Assembly (NCBI GenBank): GCA_017405375.1
Contig: JAFRAO010000027.1
Span: 1-64,000, forward strand
Length of the DNA stretch: 64,000 bases
Source of the DNA: a bacterium
GTDB lineage: Bacteria > Cyanobacteriota > Vampirovibrionia > Gastranaerophilales > Gastranaerophilaceae
Reading direction: 5' to 3'
Shown here: in pieces, positions 56,195-64,000 of the stretch
How positions within the stretch are numbered: the stretch's first letter is position 1
Layout of the letters: every line of letters begins with the position of its first letter
Translations under genes and position numbers: made by a program
Notes under the pieces: generated by a model
What the model saw: the letters and a program-made list of their open reading frames with translations, nothing else
The model's database searches: none
What the model was told of the DNA's origin: nothing

Positions 56195-57361
56195 TTAAAA
56201 ACTGTGGGTTAAATCCAAATAAATTCTTTCTACAACTTCATTCCAAGTTGAATTTTTTCTGAACAATTTAACGCTATTATACCAATTACATTTTGAAATA
56301 TCTTTATGCCAGCGCCAATCATAATTGTTAGGTAAAATTATATAGCATTTTTTACCCATAGCACCTGCCAAATGTGCAACAGAAGTATCATTACAAATTA
56401 CAATATCCAAATTTTCCATAGCCGATATTGTATCTGCAAAATCTTTGAATGTACTGCCTAAATCTTCTATTCCTAATTCTAACAAATCATTTATTTGTTC
56501 ATATCCGTCCATTACTTGCAGTGAATATATCTTAGCATTATTTATATCAAATAATTTCAAATAACTTGATGCATTAATTGCTCTTTCTGCGCCAATTAGA
56601 GTATTACCTTGCCATTTTATTCCTATTTTTAATTTATCATTATCAAAATATTTTTCTTTGTATAAATTTGCTTTCCTTTTTGGAGCATGCAAAAACGGTT
56701 TACCGTCAAGAAAAATGGTTTTATTATTTAGCCCTAAAAAATAAGGTAAGCTCATTATAGGGCATTGAAAATCGCATTTTTTGGCAATTTCATCTGTAAG
56801 CCGCATTATTATTTGAACAGAGTTTTTATTTTCCGCAAATAAGGATAATAAATGTACTTGAGGTTTAAAATAAACTTTTTTACAACGTTTAGCCAGTAAA
56901 TCTAAATATCTGAAATACATGATTGTATCGCCCAAACCGGCTTCATAATAAACATATATGGTTTTGTCAGTTAAATCTTCACCCTGCCAAAACGGGATAT
57001 TTAAAAACTTTTCCTGATATAAATGAATTTGTGTTCCGATAGCGTGTTCTTTACTTATTCTATATTCAAAGTTTGAAAACCCTGCTTCATAATCAAAGTT
57101 TTTAAAATTTGCAACTGCCAAAAAATATTTTGCTTCTGCATCTTCCGGTTCTGCTTTTAAATATTCTTTTAAACAAAAAATACCGTCATCAAGCCTATCC
57201 AAATCCATATAAACAAAAGCTAAATTAAAATAAACTTCGGGCAGTTTATTAGTTATTTTCAAAATTTCTTCGTATAAATTTGCAGATTTTTCAAGTTCGC
57301 CTTTTGCTTTGAAATTTTGAGCATCATTAAATAATTGTAAAACTTTTTGAGTATCAAACAT
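56195..57361 (-). CDS. TPR protein with GT9-like glycosyltransferase domain
   Basis: 388 residues. Residues 1-100 hold two to three TPRs (AKGELEKSANLYEEILKITNKLPEVYFNLAFVYMDLDRLDDGI). From about 130 comes a heptosyltransferase-like GT-B region (IYVYYEAGLGDTIMYFRYLDLLAKRCKKVYFK, IGIKWQGN, LDIVICNDTSVAHLAGAMGKKCYIILPNNYDWRW). Proteins of this build glycosylate protein or polysaccharide acceptors. It lies upstream of kdsA on the same strand, consistent with an envelope glycan role. Confidence 0.85.
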   Translation of the reverse strand: MFDTQKVLQLFNDAQNFKAKGELEKSANLYEEILKITNKLPEVYFNLAFVYMDLDRLDDGIFCLKEYLKAEPEDAEAKYFLAVANFKNFDYEAGFSNFEYRISKEHAIGTQIHLYQEKFLNIPFWQGEDLTDKTIYVYYEAGLGDTIMYFRYLDLLAKRCKKVYFKPQVHLLSLFAENKNSVQIIMRLTDEIAKKCDFQCPIMSLPYFLGLNNKTIFLDGKPFLHAPKRKANLYKEKYFDNDKLKIGIKWQGNTLIGAERAINASSYLKLFDINNAKIYSLQVMDGYEQINDLLELGIEDLGSTFKDFADTISAMENLDIVICNDTSVAHLAGAMGKKCYIILPNNYDWRWHKDISKCNWYNSVKLFRKNSTWNEVVERIYLDLTHSF

Positions 57362-57423
57362 ACTATAAAATGTACAATAATCTCTTTAAAAATATATCAT
57401 TTAAATGTATGGATAAGTAAATT

Positions 57424-58755
57424 TTATTTCTTTTTATCGGAGCGTTCGCGTACTGAAATTCTTATCGGGGTGCCGAAAAATCCGAAAGCCTCGCGAAGTT
57501 TGTTTTCCAAATAACGTTTGTAGTGATCTTTCATTAAATCCGCATTGTTTGCAAAAATTACAAATGTTGGCGGTTTTGTTCCGACTTGTGTTGTGTACAT
57601 AATCTTCAAACGCTTTGTTTTAACACTTTGCGGCGGATTCATCAAGTATGCTTCATTTACAATTTTATTCAATAAACCTGTTGAAATTCTTTTTGTGCAT
57701 TGTTCGTAAACTTCCGTTGATTTTTCATAAATCTGGTTCAAACGTTGCTTTGTAACAGCACTTATATAAATTTTTGGTGCATAACTCAAAAACGGAATTT
57801 CATTTACCAATTTCTTTTCAAATTGACTAACTGTATTTGATTGTTTATTCTCAATCAAATCCCACTTATTTATTGCAATTATTAAACCTTTTCCTGCTTC
57901 TGTTATTATTGAAGATATTTTTTTATCTTGATCAGAAATACCTTCTGTTGCATCAATTACAAGAATTGCAATATCACATTCTTTTATGGAATTTATTGCT
58001 CTGTCAACAGCAAATTTTTCAACACCATAATCAACTTTTGCTTTCTTCCTGATTCCTGCTGTATCAATTATGGTAAATTCTTGTTCTTTATAAGTTAATT
58101 TACTGTCAATACTATCTCTTGTCGTACCTGATACATCTGATACAATTACTCTTTGTTTACCCAATAGTGCATTAACAATAGACGATTTGCCCGCATTTGG
58201 TCTGCCGACAATAGCTAATTTTATATCCGTATCTTCTTCTTGCTCATCATCAACTTCAAAATCTTCCGTCAACATTTCTAACAAATCGCCAACACCACCT
58301 GAACCGTGAAGTGCTGATATACCGATAGGTTCACCTAAAGCAAGAGAATAGAACTCACTCGTATAAAGAGCCTGAGCCGGACTATCCACTTTATTAACAG
58401 CCAAAAATACAGGCTTTTTACTTTGACGTAAAATATTTGCAATATCTTCATCTACAGGAGTTACACCGTCTTTTCCGTCAACAATAAAAATGATTTTTTC
58501 TGCTTCTTCACAAGCAATTTTTGCTTGGTCATAGATAGATACCATTATTTCATCTTCATCTCCGGGGATAATTCCGCCTGTATCAATAACGGTAAACCAT
58601 TTGTTTTGCCACTCCACATCAAAATAAATTCTATCGCGAGTAACACCAGGCATATCGTCAACAATGGATTGACGCCTGCCTACAAGACGATTTACAAACG
58701 TAGATTTTCCTACATTTGGCCGCCCGACTATTGCAACTATCGGTTTCCTTTTCAT
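57424..58755 (-). CDS. der: Ribosome-assembly GTPase Der
   Basis: 443 residues with two tandem GTPase domains: GRPNVGKST...VDDMPGVTRD...DTGGI...NKVD and GRPNAGKSS...VSDVSGTTRDSID...DTAGIRKKAKV...NKWD, then the KH-like C-terminal domain (FVIFANNADLMKDHYKRYLENKLREAFGFFGTPIRI). It acts in 50S subunit assembly. TAAAAT (58762-58767 minus) is 6 nt before the ATG. Confidence 0.97.
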   Translation of the reverse strand: MKRKPIVAIVGRPNVGKSTFVNRLVGRRQSIVDDMPGVTRDRIYFDVEWQNKWFTVIDTGGIIPGDEDEIMVSIYDQAKIACEEAEKIIFIVDGKDGVTPVDEDIANILRQSKKPVFLAVNKVDSPAQALYTSEFYSLALGEPIGISALHGSGGVGDLLEMLTEDFEVDDEQEEDTDIKLAIVGRPNAGKSSIVNALLGKQRVIVSDVSGTTRDSIDSKLTYKEQEFTIIDTAGIRKKAKVDYGVEKFAVDRAINSIKECDIAILVIDATEGISDQDKKISSIITEAGKGLIIAINKWDLIENKQSNTVSQFEKKLVNEIPFLSYAPKIYISAVTKQRLNQIYEKSTEVYEQCTKRISTGLLNKIVNEAYLMNPPQSVKTKRLKIMYTTQVGTKPPTFVIFANNADLMKDHYKRYLENKLREAFGFFGTPIRISVRERSDKKK

Positions 58756-58858
58756 ATTTTTATTTTAGCATAAAGAAATTTAAAAATTAAATTATTTGGT
58801 ATGCACTAGAGTATTTTTTCAGGATATTATATATAATCTATCCCGACAACACAATGTA

Positions 58859-58887
58859 TTGACATATTCAATACAAATTGTTATAAT
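58859..58887 (+). promoter_or_regulatory. Perfect consensus promoter TTGACA-17-TATAAT
   Basis: -35 TTGACA (58859-58864), 17-nt spacer, -10 TATAAT (58882-58887). The ATG of the toxin-like gene is only 6 nt after the -10, so the transcript should be leaderless and strong. Confidence 0.8.
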
Positions 58888-58893
58888 ATTTAT

Positions 58894-59184
58894 ATGGGAC
58901 AATATAAATACAAAGTATTTAAAATAAGCGGTAAAAATTTTGTTGTTAAAATGGATTTGAATCCCATAACAAATGAATATGATTACCATATGTATATTAG
59001 ACATTTAGTTACCCCGCAACAAGCAATAGCTGCCTATTTTACCAAAACGTATGAAACATATAATCAAGATTATGACAGATATGAACTTTATAGTAAAACA
59101 TACGATATAACAGTTTATTACACCTATTTAAAAGCTGAAAATTTACTTTTAATAACTGCGTTCCAAGGAGGCTCAAATGACTAA
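58894..59184 (+). CDS. Putative toxin of a toxin-first TA pair
   Basis: 96 residues, compact and rich in Tyr/beta segments (GKNFVVKMDLNPITNEYDYHMYI, YDRYELYSKTYDITVYYTYL), ending in NLLLITAFQGG. It has no confident family; size, position and partner suggest a RelE/BrnT-like ribonuclease fold (inference). The perfect promoter and leaderless start precede it. Its end contains AAGGAGG, the ribosome site of the next gene, which it overlaps by 8 nt. Confidence 0.6.
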   Translation: MGQYKYKVFKISGKNFVVKMDLNPITNEYDYHMYIRHLVTPQQAIAAYFTKTYETYNQDYDRYELYSKTYDITVYYTYLKAENLLLITAFQGGSND

Positions 59185-59458
59185 AAAAGAAACAATAAAT
59201 ATTCCTGAAATCGGTATAGCAGAAATTTTTGATTATATTCCAACAGCAGAAGAAGAACAAAAAATATTTAACTTTGAAAAACAAGCTGAAGAAGATATTA
59301 ATAAAAAGAAACAAACAGCAAATGTTAATTTTCGCTGGTCAGAATTTGAAATAGCAAGAGCAAAAAAAATTGCCGAAAAAATAGGACTTCCATATCAAAC
59401 ATACTTAAAAATGACTTTAAAACAAGCAATGGATGCTGATGAAAAGAAATTTATGTAA
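59177..59458 (+). CDS. Ribbon-helix-helix (BrnA/CopG-like) antitoxin
   Basis: 93 residues. The C-terminal part NVNFRWSEFEIARAKKIAEKIGLPYQTYLKMTLKQAM matches the strand-helix-helix of BrnA/CopG-type antitoxins; the acidic N-terminal 45 residues would neutralise the toxin. AAGGAGG lies 7 nt before the ATG, inside the upstream gene, so translation is coupled. Confidence 0.75.
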   Translation: MTKKETINIPEIGIAEIFDYIPTAEEEQKIFNFEKQAEEDINKKKQTANVNFRWSEFEIARAKKIAEKIGLPYQTYLKMTLKQAMDADEKKFM

Positions 59459-59515
59459 TTGTTTTATAATAAAAAACATATTGATTATTTTTAATTAGTA
59501 ATATAAAATTCAAGT

Positions 59516-60292
59516 ATGGAATATAAAAATTTAGAAGAATTAATTGAAGTTATAAGAACTTTACGCTCAGAAAACGGTTGTCCCTGGGATAGAGAACAAA
59601 CTCATACATCCCTTCGACCTAATATGCTTGAAGAAGCTTACGAAGCAGTTGATGCAATTGACGAAAAAGATGCGACCCACTTAAGAGAAGAACTCGGTGA
59701 TGTTCTGTTACAAGTACTCTTACATTCTCAAATAGCAGATGAAAACGGTGATTTTAACATTGAAGATGTCGCAAAAGAATTAAAAGATAAACTTATTCAC
59801 AGACATCCGCATGTTTTCGGAAACACAAAAGTTAATTCGGCAGATGATGTTGTTGTTAATTGGGATTTATTAAAAAAAGAAGAAAAAAAAGACAGAAAAT
59901 CCCAAATGGATGGCATTTCCAAAAGTCAATCCGCTCTTATGACAGCTCAAAAAATCTCAAAACGTGCTGTTAAAGTCGGTTTTGAATGGGATAAGGTCGA
60001 AACTCTTTGGGATTGCGTTAATTCTGAAATGGAAGAATTTAAACAAGCCGTTCAAGAAAAAAATATCTCTCATATGGAAGATGAAATGGGTGATATTCTT
60101 TTTGCAACAGTAAATTTAGCTCGATGGCATAAACTTGATGCAGAACAGTGTTTAATTTCTGCAAACAGAAAATTTGAAAAAAGATTCAGAAAAATGGAAG
60201 AACTTGCAACTAAACCATTGACGGAATACTCTTTTGAAGAATTCGACAAATTATGGAAACAAGCAAAAAATAATATTGCTCAAATGGTTTAA
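59516..60292 (+). CDS. mazG: Nucleoside triphosphate pyrophosphohydrolase MazG
   Basis: 258 residues with two MazG domains. N-terminal: NGCPWDREQTHTSLRPNMLEEAYEAVDAI and HLREELGDVLLQVLLHSQIA, the metal-binding EExxE-type helices. C-terminal: VKVGFEWDKVETLWDCVNSEMEEF and EDEMGDILFATVNLARW. It removes aberrant dNTPs or lowers nucleotide pools in stress. TAAAAT (59504-59509) is 6 nt before the ATG. Confidence 0.94.
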   Translation: MEYKNLEELIEVIRTLRSENGCPWDREQTHTSLRPNMLEEAYEAVDAIDEKDATHLREELGDVLLQVLLHSQIADENGDFNIEDVAKELKDKLIHRHPHVFGNTKVNSADDVVVNWDLLKKEEKKDRKSQMDGISKSQSALMTAQKISKRAVKVGFEWDKVETLWDCVNSEMEEFKQAVQEKNISHMEDEMGDILFATVNLARWHKLDAEQCLISANRKFEKRFRKMEELATKPLTEYSFEEFDKLWKQAKNNIAQMV

Positions 60293-60311
60293 TATACTTT
60301 GAATTTTGCAA

Positions 60312-60346
60312 AACAAAAGGAGCCTGCTACTACAAACTCCTTCTGT
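60312..60346 (-). terminator. Rho-independent terminator
   Basis: Minus-strand stem ACAGAAGGAG...CTCCTTTTGT followed by TTTGC, downstream of the 82-residue gene. It may also act for mazG from the other side. Confidence 0.65.
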
Positions 60347-60368
60347 TATTATTAATAATGTTTGAGTT

Positions 60369-60617
60369 TTATGCTATACATATTTGACGCATAGTCATTG
60401 CTTTTTTACCGCATTGAGCAGCACTTGTTTGGATAGCTCCGTCTTTAATTCCTATACCTTCGTAAGCTGTTGCAAAAGGATTTTTATATTCTGCACCGGC
60501 TTTTTGAATCATTGATACAGGTTGTTGCTTTTCTACATTCTGTACACCCTTTTTAAATAGGCCTTTAATACCTAAGATAGGATTCATATTCATATTGTTA
60601 CTAATCATGTTTGCCAA
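60369..60617 (-). CDS. Small hypothetical protein (82 aa), TTG start
   Basis: 82 residues from TTG 60617 with AAAGGA 8 nt upstream (ATG 9 nt later is the alternative). Met/Asn-rich start MANMISNNMNMNPILGIKGLFKKG, Gln-rich middle and a C-terminal tail with two Cys (AAQCGKKAMTMRQICIA). No known family. It is a single-gene unit with its own terminator. Confidence 0.65.
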   Translation of the reverse strand: MANMISNNMNMNPILGIKGLFKKGVQNVEKQQPVSMIQKAGAEYKNPFATAYEGIGIKDGAIQTSAAQCGKKAMTMRQICIA

Positions 60618-60716
60618 AGTATTCGTCCTTTCTCTTATATTATAATAAAAACATTTTCTTTTAAAAAATTGCTATTTTGTTAAGAAATATTAAGAATAAT
60701 TATAAAAAATTTGTAG

Positions 60717-60745
60717 TTGAAACTGTAACATGTTCTTGGTAAAAT
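60717..60745 (+). promoter_or_regulatory. Promoter TTGAAA-17-TAAAAT before gpmI
   Basis: -35 TTGAAA (60717-60722), 17-nt spacer, -10 TAAAAT (60740-60745), about 40 nt before the gpmI ATG. Confidence 0.65.
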
Positions 60746-60784
60746 TAACAGGATTAATATACAAAATAAGAGGTGAATAAATAT

Positions 60785-62308
60785 ATGAAACGTGTTTTAC
60801 TATGTATTATGGACGGATGGGGCTTGACCGATAAAGCTGATGATACAAATGCTGTTAAACTTGCAAATCCTGTTAATTTTTACAAACTAAGAGATTCGGA
60901 AAAATATACAACAATTCACGCAGATGGTGAATATGTAGGACTTCCTGAGGGTCAGATGGGTAATAGTGAAGTCGGACACTTAAATTTGGGTGCAGGCAGA
61001 ATCGTTTATCAAGATTTGTCAAAGATTAACAGAAGTATTAAAGACGGAAGTTTCTTTAAGAATGAAAAATTCATGAATGCTGTAGAACATGTTAAAAAGA
61101 ATGATTCTGCACTACATTTGTACGGATTAGTTTCAACAGGCGGCGTTCACTCATCTTTAGACCATTTATTAGCGTTGATAAAACTTGCTGCGGAAAATGG
61201 TTTAAAAAAAGTTTATGTACATGCATTTTTGGATGGTCGTGATACTCCTCCTGCAAGTGCTTGCACATTCTTGCAAACAGTTGAGGATGAGTTAAAGAAA
61301 TATAATCTTCCACAAGTTGCATCTGTAATAGGCAGATATTGGATTATGGACAGAGATAATCGTTGGGAACGTGTTGAAGAAGGTTATAATTGTTTGCTTT
61401 TAGGCGAAGGAAACAAAGCTGAAAATGCTATTGCAGGTGTTAAAGCATCTTATGCCCAAGATGTTACGGATGAATTTGTTAAACCGATTGTTTGTGGCGG
61501 CGAAGAATCAAGAATTCACGATAATGATGCAATTATTTTCTTCAATTACAGACCTGACAGAGCAAGAGAAATATCTAAAGCTATCAATTTTGAGGACTTT
61601 GACGGATTTAACAGAAAAGTTGTAAGAAAAAACATCTACTATGTAACTTTTACAAAATACGATGAAACATTCACTTTCCCTGTTGCTTTTGAAAAAACAA
61701 AAATGGTAAATATTTTAGGCGATGTTTTAGAGGCAAATGGTGTAAATCAGTTTAGAACTGCAGAAACAGAAAAATATGCTCACGTTACGTTCTTCTTTAA
61801 TGGTGGAATTGAAGAACCAAATTCGTTGGAAACAAGAAAATTAGTTCCATCTCCAAAAGTTGCGACTTATGATATGCAGCCTGAAATGAGTGCGTATGAA
61901 GTATGTGAGAATGTTTTAAAAGCGTTGGATGATGAAAAATACGGATTTATTTTAGTTAACTTTGCAAATCCTGATATGGTGGGTCATACAGGTGTTATTG
62001 AAGCTGCAACTAAGGCATGTAAAGTTGTTGACGAATGTGTCGGAAAAATTGCCGACAAATGTAAAGAAAAAAATGTTATAATGGTGTTGACGGCTGATCA
62101 TGGTAATGCCGAAATGATGGTTAATACAGAAACGCATAAACCTCATACAGCTCACACTACAAATGAGGTACCGTTAATTGTAATTAATGCTGATAAAAAT
62201 ATTGAATTAAAAAATACAGGCGCATTGTGTAACGTTGCACCGACTGTGTTAGATTTAATGGGTATTGAAAAACCGCAAGAAATGGACTGTGAATCATTAA
62301 TAAAATAA
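60785..62308 (+). CDS. gpmI: 2,3-bisphosphoglycerate-independent phosphoglycerate mutase
   Basis: 507 residues from ATG 60785 (AGAGG upstream; a GTG opens 12 nt earlier). VLLCIMDGWG gives the first metal Asp, QMGNSEVGHLNLGAGRIVYQ the nucleophile Ser, and HAFLDGRDTPP, GRYWIMDRDNRW, FFNYRPDRAREI, NFANPDMVGHTG and LTADHGNAE complete the active site. It interconverts 3- and 2-phosphoglycerate in glycolysis using Mn. Confidence 0.97.
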   Translation: MKRVLLCIMDGWGLTDKADDTNAVKLANPVNFYKLRDSEKYTTIHADGEYVGLPEGQMGNSEVGHLNLGAGRIVYQDLSKINRSIKDGSFFKNEKFMNAVEHVKKNDSALHLYGLVSTGGVHSSLDHLLALIKLAAENGLKKVYVHAFLDGRDTPPASACTFLQTVEDELKKYNLPQVASVIGRYWIMDRDNRWERVEEGYNCLLLGEGNKAENAIAGVKASYAQDVTDEFVKPIVCGGEESRIHDNDAIIFFNYRPDRAREISKAINFEDFDGFNRKVVRKNIYYVTFTKYDETFTFPVAFEKTKMVNILGDVLEANGVNQFRTAETEKYAHVTFFFNGGIEEPNSLETRKLVPSPKVATYDMQPEMSAYEVCENVLKALDDEKYGFILVNFANPDMVGHTGVIEAATKACKVVDECVGKIADKCKEKNVIMVLTADHGNAEMMVNTETHKPHTAHTTNEVPLIVINADKNIELKNTGALCNVAPTVLDLMGIEKPQEMDCESLIK

Positions 62309-62317
62309 GGAACAACA

Positions 62318-64000
62318 ATGACTGAACAAACAGATAAATTAAATATAGATTTTTCTATAAAGAAAAATAATGTTGATGAATTATTTTTCAATTTAAGCGA
62401 AAATCCGAGTGTATTTAAAAATAAAGATTTTAGATACACGCTAAGTTTGATTTATCAAACCGTAGAAGATGAATTTCAAGGTGTATTTTTAAGCCCGAAT
62501 TCAGCATCGAGAAATACCGATTTCCATATTTTGATAAACGGGAATAAACAAAACTTTTTTATTACTCCAACAAATAATTTTCAGTATTATTTAAAATCTA
62601 AAGGTTCATTATTCCGTTGTTCTTCGAGTGTTGTAAATAATACTGTCGGTTACATATTGCCAACAGATTTTGTTTTGGATTATTTTGGCGGATTCGATGA
62701 TAATATAGATTATGACGGACTTTCATATTCATTTATTTATTTTAAAAAATTAACTCAATTCGTTTTTAAATTAATCGAAAAATTATATTTTATCCCGACA
62801 ATTAAAACTCGCGGACAAATGTTCAGAATCGTTTATGAGCCGATAATTTCAAACAAACAACTTGCAAGAATTATAAACATATTTAAAGAAAATATTCCTG
62901 AAAATTTGTTTATACAAGGCGAAATGCCTGAAAATTTTGTAATTGACTTCATATACAATTACTTAAACTATACTTTATACAAATTTTTAAACATAAAAGC
63001 GTATAAATTTAAAAATGTAAAATCAGGTACATTTTTAATAAAAGACCAAGAACAAAAATCTATATTAAAAGGAAATGATTACGCCGAAAGTTTCTCTCAA
63101 TGGTTTGATGAACTATACCTTGGCAAATATGATATTATACCATTTTTCAAAGTTAATAAAATTGATGATGAAAATTTTGAATTAAAAGTTCATATAAAAA
63201 ACAGAAAAACAGATGAACAGACATTAATTGATGATTTGTATGTAAAAGATGAAGTTTTTGGTGCAAAATCTTCTGATATAGCAAGAATTGTAGAAAAGCA
63301 ATTAAACTATGCGACACGTTATATGCCTGAATTGGAAACATTATTTGAAGATGAAGATAAACTTGCTTTAAATTTAGATTTGGGAGAAGTATATAAGATA
63401 ATTACTCAAACTTCGTATTATTTGCAAAAAGCACAAATAGAAGTAGTATTACCGGAAGAGTTGGTAAATGTAATTGTACCTAGAGCTTCTATTAATGCAA
63501 AAGTAAAAGCTGCACGAGCAAATGATTTAGCTGAAATATTTAACACAACTTCCTCAAGTGCAATTTCATTGGGAGATATTTTAGACTTTTCTTATGAAAT
63601 AGTTCTTGGTAATGACAAATTGTCATTGGAAGAGTTTAAAGAATTAATCAAAGATTCCAAAGGATTTGTAAAATATAAAAACAAATACATATTAGTAGAT
63701 GAAGAAGAAAGCAAGCAAATATTTGAAAAGATTTCACGTGCTGATTACAGTAAAATGACAAGATTACAATTAATTCATGCATCTATGTCGGGACAACTAA
63801 ATGAATGTGATTTCGATTATGACGAAGCATTTGCTAACATATTAAAAGATTTTACAAAACCAATAGAAGTTACCGTTCCGAAAAATTTAAAAGGAGAATT
63901 GCGACCTTATCAACAAACAGGTTTAAAATGGCTTTGGACGAATGTTTCAAAAGGTTTTGGCTGTTGTATGGCAGACGATATGGGATTAGGTAAAACTATT
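62318..64000 (+). CDS. SNF2-family helicase (3' partial)
   Basis: ATG 62318 follows the gpmI stop by 9 nt, with AAGGA upstream; the frame is open for 561 codons to the window edge. The N-terminal 520 residues match the layout of the SNF2-associated region of bacterial SNF2 proteins. The helicase core begins at about 525: KGELRPYQQTGLKWLW and motif I MADDMGLGKTI. Likely an RNA polymerase-recycling or DNA-repair ATPase of the HepA/RapA-related group. The catalytic C-terminal part is outside the window. Confidence 0.85.
   Translation, partial: MTEQTDKLNIDFSIKKNNVDELFFNLSENPSVFKNKDFRYTLSLIYQTVEDEFQGVFLSPNSASRNTDFHILINGNKQNFFITPTNNFQYYLKSKGSLFRCSSSVVNNTVGYILPTDFVLDYFGGFDDNIDYDGLSYSFIYFKKLTQFVFKLIEKLYFIPTIKTRGQMFRIVYEPIISNKQLARIINIFKENIPENLFIQGEMPENFVIDFIYNYLNYTLYKFLNIKAYKFKNVKSGTFLIKDQEQKSILKGNDYAESFSQWFDELYLGKYDIIPFFKVNKIDDENFELKVHIKNRKTDEQTLIDDLYVKDEVFGAKSSDIARIVEKQLNYATRYMPELETLFEDEDKLALNLDLGEVYKIITQTSYYLQKAQIEVVLPEELVNVIVPRASINAKVKAARANDLAEIFNTTSSSAISLGDILDFSYEIVLGNDKLSLEEFKELIKDSKGFVKYKNKYILVDEEESKQIFEKISRADYSKMTRLQLIHASMSGQLNECDFDYDEAFANILKDFTKPIEVTVPKNLKGELRPYQQTGLKWLWTNVSKGFGCCMADDMGLGKTI

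Overview
The window is strongly AT-rich (by eye about 30% G+C) and gene-dense. It looks like a Gram-negative relative of the Cyanobacteria, most likely a non-photosynthetic Vampirovibrionia/Melainabacteria lineage of the gut Gastranaerophilales type. This placement is inference. It rests on an atpD-atpC pair separated from the other ATP synthase genes, a group-1 sigma factor and NarL-type regulator of cyanobacterial style, three scattered pseudopilin-like genes starting with the 'AFTLAE' signature, flagellar fliFGHI, and LPS/outer-membrane genes (kdsA, TolC/RND). UGA ends several genes, so the standard bacterial code applies.

Layout. 1-2.0 kb: the 3' end of an Asn-rich gene, an ArsR regulator, a GNAT-NimA fusion and two small unknown genes. 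2.0-5.7 kb: a compact Mu-like transposon with MuA, MuB and a third protein that resembles an IS1595-type transposase without its catalytic core. 5.9-15.3 kb: tRNA-Ser, atpD-atpC, an orphan response regulator, a matrixin-like protease with TPRs, dnaG-rpoD, and tatD-tlyA. 15.2-21.1 kb: a tripartite RND efflux operon. 21.2-31.3 kb: three pseudopilin-like genes, a radical SAM protein, adenine deaminase, a degenerate receiver-GGDEF protein, and ftsEX with half of a split transketolase. 31.3-35.4 kb: a 5'-nucleotidase-like protein, two thioredoxin-like proteins and glgC. 35.5-40.6 kb: a promoter with a structured leader, then fliF-fliG-fliH-fliI. 40.6-47.6 kb: ctpA, a glycosyltransferase, tRNA-Leu with an odd partial duplication, rsmD, xerC/D, murI and amiC. 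47.7-53.6 kb: lineage-type unknown proteins, a DivIC/FtsB-like protein and TPR proteins. 53.6-64 kb: pheS, a glyoxalase II-like protein, kdsA, a TPR-glycosyltransferase, der, a toxin-antitoxin-like pair, mazG, gpmI and the start of a SNF2 helicase.

Most notable observations. (1) A G13 tract sits just after a well-formed promoter, ribosome site and ATG, exactly one base out of frame with the downstream pseudopilin gene; this is a candidate on/off phase-variation switch. (2) pheS carries an in-frame UGA immediately before motif 3, with perfect coding continuing after it. (3) At least ten start codons lie exactly 6 nt after a -10 hexamer and lack a Shine-Dalgarno sequence, which points to widespread leaderless transcription. 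(4) murI has no ATG/GTG/TTG start upstream of its conserved N-terminus and begins across an A8 run at the amiC stop. (5) The Mu-like element carries an apparently catalytically dead transposase relative. (6) tRNA-Leu is preceded by a partial copy of its own 5' end that contains a 7-nt-loop hairpin.
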